From assembly GCF_001975985.1 (NCBI RefSeq), contig NZ_MTQF01000010.1, forward strand, positions 186,001-250,000: a DNA stretch of 64,000 nt. The letters are read 5' to 3'. Below, in pieces: positions 61,941 through 64,000 of this stretch. The notes beneath the pieces were generated by a model. It was not told the origin of the DNA and searched no databases. It saw only the letters and a list, made by a program, of their open reading frames with translations. The DNA comes from [Flexibacter] sp. ATCC 35103 (GTDB taxonomy: Bacteria; Bacteroidota; Bacteroidia; Flavobacteriales; Flavobacteriaceae). A program made the position numbers and the translations under genes. Position 1 is the first letter of the stretch. The number at the start of each line of letters is the position of its first letter.

Positions 61941-62042
61941 TTGTCATTTCGAGGAAGGAGAAATCTTCGTAAGAAGCTCGACAAAGATTGGGTTTTCGTT
62001 ACGCAGTTACTCGCGAAGATTTCTCCTTCCTCGAAATGACAA
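61941..62042. repeat. 29-bp perfect inverted repeat
   Basis: The left arm 61941-61969 (TTGTCATTTCGAGGAAGGAG...) and right arm 62014-62042 (its exact reverse complement) surround 44 bases. The related pair at 63889-63979 has the same start GTCAT(C/T)TCGA(C/G)GAA. This is a dispersed flavobacterial element; the function is not known. Confidence 0.75.
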
Positions 62043-62207
62043 TGATTGTGGCTATTTTGTGTAAAAACCAAAATTTCTTAAGCACTTGATTTTAAACTTT
62101 GAGCATATCTTAAAAAAAGACTGCAAAATTTAAAAATTTAGATTCTACAGCAAAAGCTATATCTTTGAGAAAGTAACTATTTACAAATTAGCAAAATAAG
62201 CGTCATT

Positions 62208-62837
62208 ATGAAGGACTTAAAAAAATATAGTAATAAAACAAAGGCCGCTTTTATTTTGCTGATTGTAATGCTTATCATTTTGCTGGGTAATTTTAATACG
62301 CTTCAAAATTCAAAAAATGTCAACGAAAATATTAATGCAATTTATAAAGACCGTTTGGTTGTTGCTCATTATATTTTTCAATATTCTAAGGAACTTCATT
62401 TTATAAAAGCTGAAGCTGAAAAACTGGATTTAAGCGACAATATAAAAAAAGAAGAGATTATTAATACTTTAGATGTGATTCATAATATTGATGATTTATA
62501 CTCAAAAACCGTTTTAACGAATAAGGAAAAGCAATATTTTGACATTTTTTTAAGCTCCTGCAAAGAAATCAACAAACAAGTCGAAAACAAAAATTGGAAT
62601 AAAATTGTTGTTTCAAGCACAGAAGCTTTAAAAACATTAGAATTGTTATCTCAAATCCAGATTCAGGAAGGGAAAGCAAAATTAGCAAGTGCAAATGCAA
62701 TGTATAGTAAAAACAATAGTCTAGGACAATTGCAAATTGCATTGCTTATCATTTTGGGCGGAATTACTTTTTATCTCTTAATCGTAAAAAAAATTAAAAG
62801 AACTATCAAAATTCCTGAACCGCCAAGTATGAACTAA
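62208..62837 (+). CDS. membrane protein with a four-helix-bundle sensor-like domain
   Basis: The 209-residue protein has a first transmembrane helix (14-30), an extracytoplasmic helical segment of about 140 residues (NVNENINAIYKDRLVVAHYIFQYS...) that resembles the 4HB domain of chemoreceptors, and a second transmembrane helix (174-191) with a short basic tail (KKIKRTIKIPEPPSMN). There is no cytoplasmic signalling domain, so it would sense or bind but need a partner. It is divergent in neither direction: its neighbours are the repeat and the convergent DUF1348 gene. Confidence 0.8.
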   Translation: MKDLKKYSNKTKAAFILLIVMLIILLGNFNTLQNSKNVNENINAIYKDRLVVAHYIFQYSKELHFIKAEAEKLDLSDNIKKEEIINTLDVIHNIDDLYSKTVLTNKEKQYFDIFLSSCKEINKQVENKNWNKIVVSSTEALKTLELLSQIQIQEGKAKLASANAMYSKNNSLGQLQIALLIILGGITFYLLIVKKIKRTIKIPEPPSMN

Positions 62838-62843
62838 ATAAAA

Positions 62844-63257
62844 CTATTTTAGTTTTCTGTCTTGTTCTTTTATTGCGAGATCATTTATGCTGGCAAATCT
62901 TTTTTGCATAAGACCGTTTGCATCAAATTCCCAATTTTCATTTCCGTAAGCCCTAAACCAATTGCCTTCAGGGTTTTGATATTCATACTCAAATCGAACA
63001 GCAATTCGGTTTTCTGTATGTGCCCAATACTCTTTTTTTAGCTTATAATTTTTCTCTTTTTCCCATTTTTGAGATAGAAAGCGAACGATTTCTTCACGTC
63101 CGTTTACAAATTGATCTCTGTTTCTCCATTCGCTGTCCAGCGTGTAGGCTTTTGAAACTCTTTCCGGATCCTGGCTGTTCCAGGCATCTTCGGCTAACTG
63201 AATTTTTTCTAATGCCGTTTCATAAGTGAAAGGCGGCAACGGTAGTTTCTGTTCCAT
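62844..63257 (-). CDS. DUF1348 (NTF2-like) protein
   Basis: The 137-residue protein matches DUF1348: [43 protein letters not shown] and [17 protein letters not shown]. It has an NTF2-like fold of unknown function. It ends six bases from the stop of the convergent sensor-like gene and starts two bases after the TetR stop, so tetR and this gene are an operon with the regulator first. Confidence 0.88.
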   Translation of the reverse strand: MEQKLPLPPFTYETALEKIQLAEDAWNSQDPERVSKAYTLDSEWRNRDQFVNGREEIVRFLSQKWEKEKNYKLKKEYWAHTENRIAVRFEYEYQNPEGNWFRAYGNENWEFDANGLMQKRFASINDLAIKEQDRKLK

Positions 63258-63259
63258 TT

Positions 63260-63784
63260 TTATGAAATTAAAGTTTGAATGATTTTTTTGGATTGTTCTA
63301 TCAGTTCATTTGATTTAAATAACTGACTTTCGATTATACAGCTTTCAAATAATAAATAAATGTGATCTGCAACAAGATCGTTACTTGTAAACCCTGTAAA
63401 ATACTGTCGTAAATCCTTTTTATGGCTTTGAATTACACTTAATATCTTTTGATTATCTGGCGGGATTTCAGAAAGGATATTTAGAAAACTACAACCTCTG
63501 AAATTCTCATTTTGATTTATATAAATCAGAAAATCAAAGGAAGCCAGAACTTTTGATTTGGAATCTGTTTCTTTTAATGTGAAATTTTCTAACGAATTGA
63601 ACCAAAAAGCATGTCTTTCGTTTAAAAAAGCAACGCATAAATCTTCTTTAGATTTAAAGTGCTGATAAAAACTTGCTTTCGCTACTTTTGCCTCTTCAAT
63701 AATTTGGTTAATGCCAGTTGCATTGTAGCCTTGCTTGTGAAATAAAACAGAGACAGTATCTAAGATTCGTTCTTTGGGTTGCAT
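63260..63784 (-). CDS. TetR/AcrR-family regulator
   Basis: The 174-residue protein has an N-terminal HTH ([39 protein letters not shown]) and a C-terminal ligand domain (with C98 in FRGCSFLN). TetR repressors act as dimers and release DNA on ligand binding. A dyad operator at 63829-63842 overlaps its -33 region, supporting autoregulation. It is cotranscribed with the DUF1348 gene, its likely target. Confidence 0.9.
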   Translation of the reverse strand: MQPKERILDTVSVLFHKQGYNATGINQIIEEAKVAKASFYQHFKSKEDLCVAFLNERHAFWFNSLENFTLKETDSKSKVLASFDFLIYINQNENFRGCSFLNILSEIPPDNQKILSVIQSHKKDLRQYFTGFTSNDLVADHIYLLFESCIIESQLFKSNELIEQSKKIIQTLIS

Positions 63785-63803
63785 TGATAATAATTTACAA
63801 ATG

Positions 63804-63842
63804 CAAATGTAAATAATTATTCATATAAACAGACAAGTCTGT
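63804..63842 (-). promoter_or_regulatory. TetR gene promoter and overlapping operator
   Basis: On the minus strand a -7 TACATTTG (63811-63804) is preceded by a TTG (63836-63834) at 22 bases. The dyad ACAGAC-AA-GTCTGT (63829-63842) covers that -33 element, as expected for a repressor binding its own promoter. Confidence 0.6.
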
Positions 63843-63888
63843 CTATCTTATTTAGTATCTGCTTTTCTATACACAATCTTGTCATCTC

Positions 63889-63979
63889 GACGAAAGAGAG
63901 ATCACACAAAAAATTCCTTTTCTAAAAAAACCGATCTTTGGCGAGTTACGAGTGAGATCTCTCCTCCGTCGAGATGACA
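63889..63979. repeat. inverted repeat at the right edge of the window
   Basis: The arms TTGTCATCTCGACGAAAGAG (from 63889) and GATCTCTCCTCCGTCGAGATGAC (to 63978) pair imperfectly. It is related to the repeat at 61941-62042. Confidence 0.6.
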
Positions 63980-64000
63980 CAAATAACACATAAATAAAAA

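Larger units (their letters stand above)
61726..62207. other. 482-bp intergenic region with RNA element and inverted repeat
   Basis: It contains Flavo-1-like copy C and a 29-bp perfect inverted repeat, described separately. The ORF on the minus strand through the repeat (61886-62071) is a by-product of the repeat. Confidence 0.6.

Noticed and set aside
61886-62071. 61-codon minus-strand ORF across the 29-bp inverted repeat
   Set aside because: It is made of the repeat itself, and its translation has no independent support.
1-64000. Prophage, integrative element or insertion sequence
   Set aside because: No integrase, transposase, phage structural gene or tRNA-flanking direct repeat was seen; the gene content is of core type throughout.

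Overview
The window looks like a chromosomal segment of a Flavobacterium-type member of the Bacteroidota. The evidence is AT-rich DNA, promoters with the Bacteroidota -7 element TAnnTTTG instead of a sigma-70 -10 box, weak or absent Shine-Dalgarno sequences, and gene families typical of that group: fused CcsBA, a menaquinone pathway, a deoxyhypusine-synthase-like enzyme, and the dispersed palindromic repeats common in flavobacterial intergenic DNA. I see no phage, integrase, transposase, CRISPR array, rRNA or tRNA. This is a core-genome window with repeats and small RNAs in the gaps.

Layout. 1-9 kb: the end of an MsbA-like ABC exporter, proline dehydrogenase, aroB, then a polyamine block (a 59-codon leader ORF, an arginine-decarboxylase-like enzyme, a deoxyhypusine-synthase-like enzyme and an acidic-tailed protein), then recQ. 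8.6-14.3 kb, mainly minus strand: DinB-like protein, ppc, an Lrp regulator and an M14 carboxypeptidase. The carboxypeptidase is divergent from an XRE regulator across a spacer holding at least six copies of one 16-bp palindrome. 14.4-18 kb: acyltransferase divergent from a methyltransferase / M23 peptidase / lipoprotein / secreted protein / NTF2-like run. 18-25 kb: class V aminotransferase, msrA-selO, CYTH-ypdA, OmpA-HhH. 25-36 kb: menC, menA, menB and menD interleaved with TPR, DUF2199, metallo-beta-lactamase-fold, CvfB, M28 and DUF2853 genes. 36-42 kb: thioredoxin-fold protein and GNAT, S33 peptidase, exported glutathione peroxidase, ECF sigma/anti-sigma pair. 42.3-45.4 kb: DoxX-like protein, then an arsenic operon (arsR, DUF6428, ArsC-like phosphatase fold, ACR3). 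45.9-54 kb: fused cytochrome c biogenesis protein ccsBA, then a tightly packed DUF2520 / KdsC-like / UbiA / Maf / MscS operon and an AI-2E-family permease. 54-64 kb: outer-membrane protein, His-rich secreted protein, PIG-L deacetylase / 35-residue membrane peptide / sodium-solute symporter / DUF805 operon, four-helix sensor-like protein, DUF1348 and a TetR regulator.

The most notable observations are the operator array shared by the XRE regulator and the carboxypeptidase; the polyamine block, with a 240-nt leader and a DHS-like enzyme that keeps the catalytic lysine; three copies of a structured element that I believe is the Flavo-1 RNA; an overlooked 35-residue membrane protein between PIG-L and the symporter; and a recurring start-site trap, where an in-frame TTG inside or beyond the TAnnTTTG promoter falsely lengthens several ORFs. 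No computation was run: family names come from reading motifs, and domain limits are approximate.
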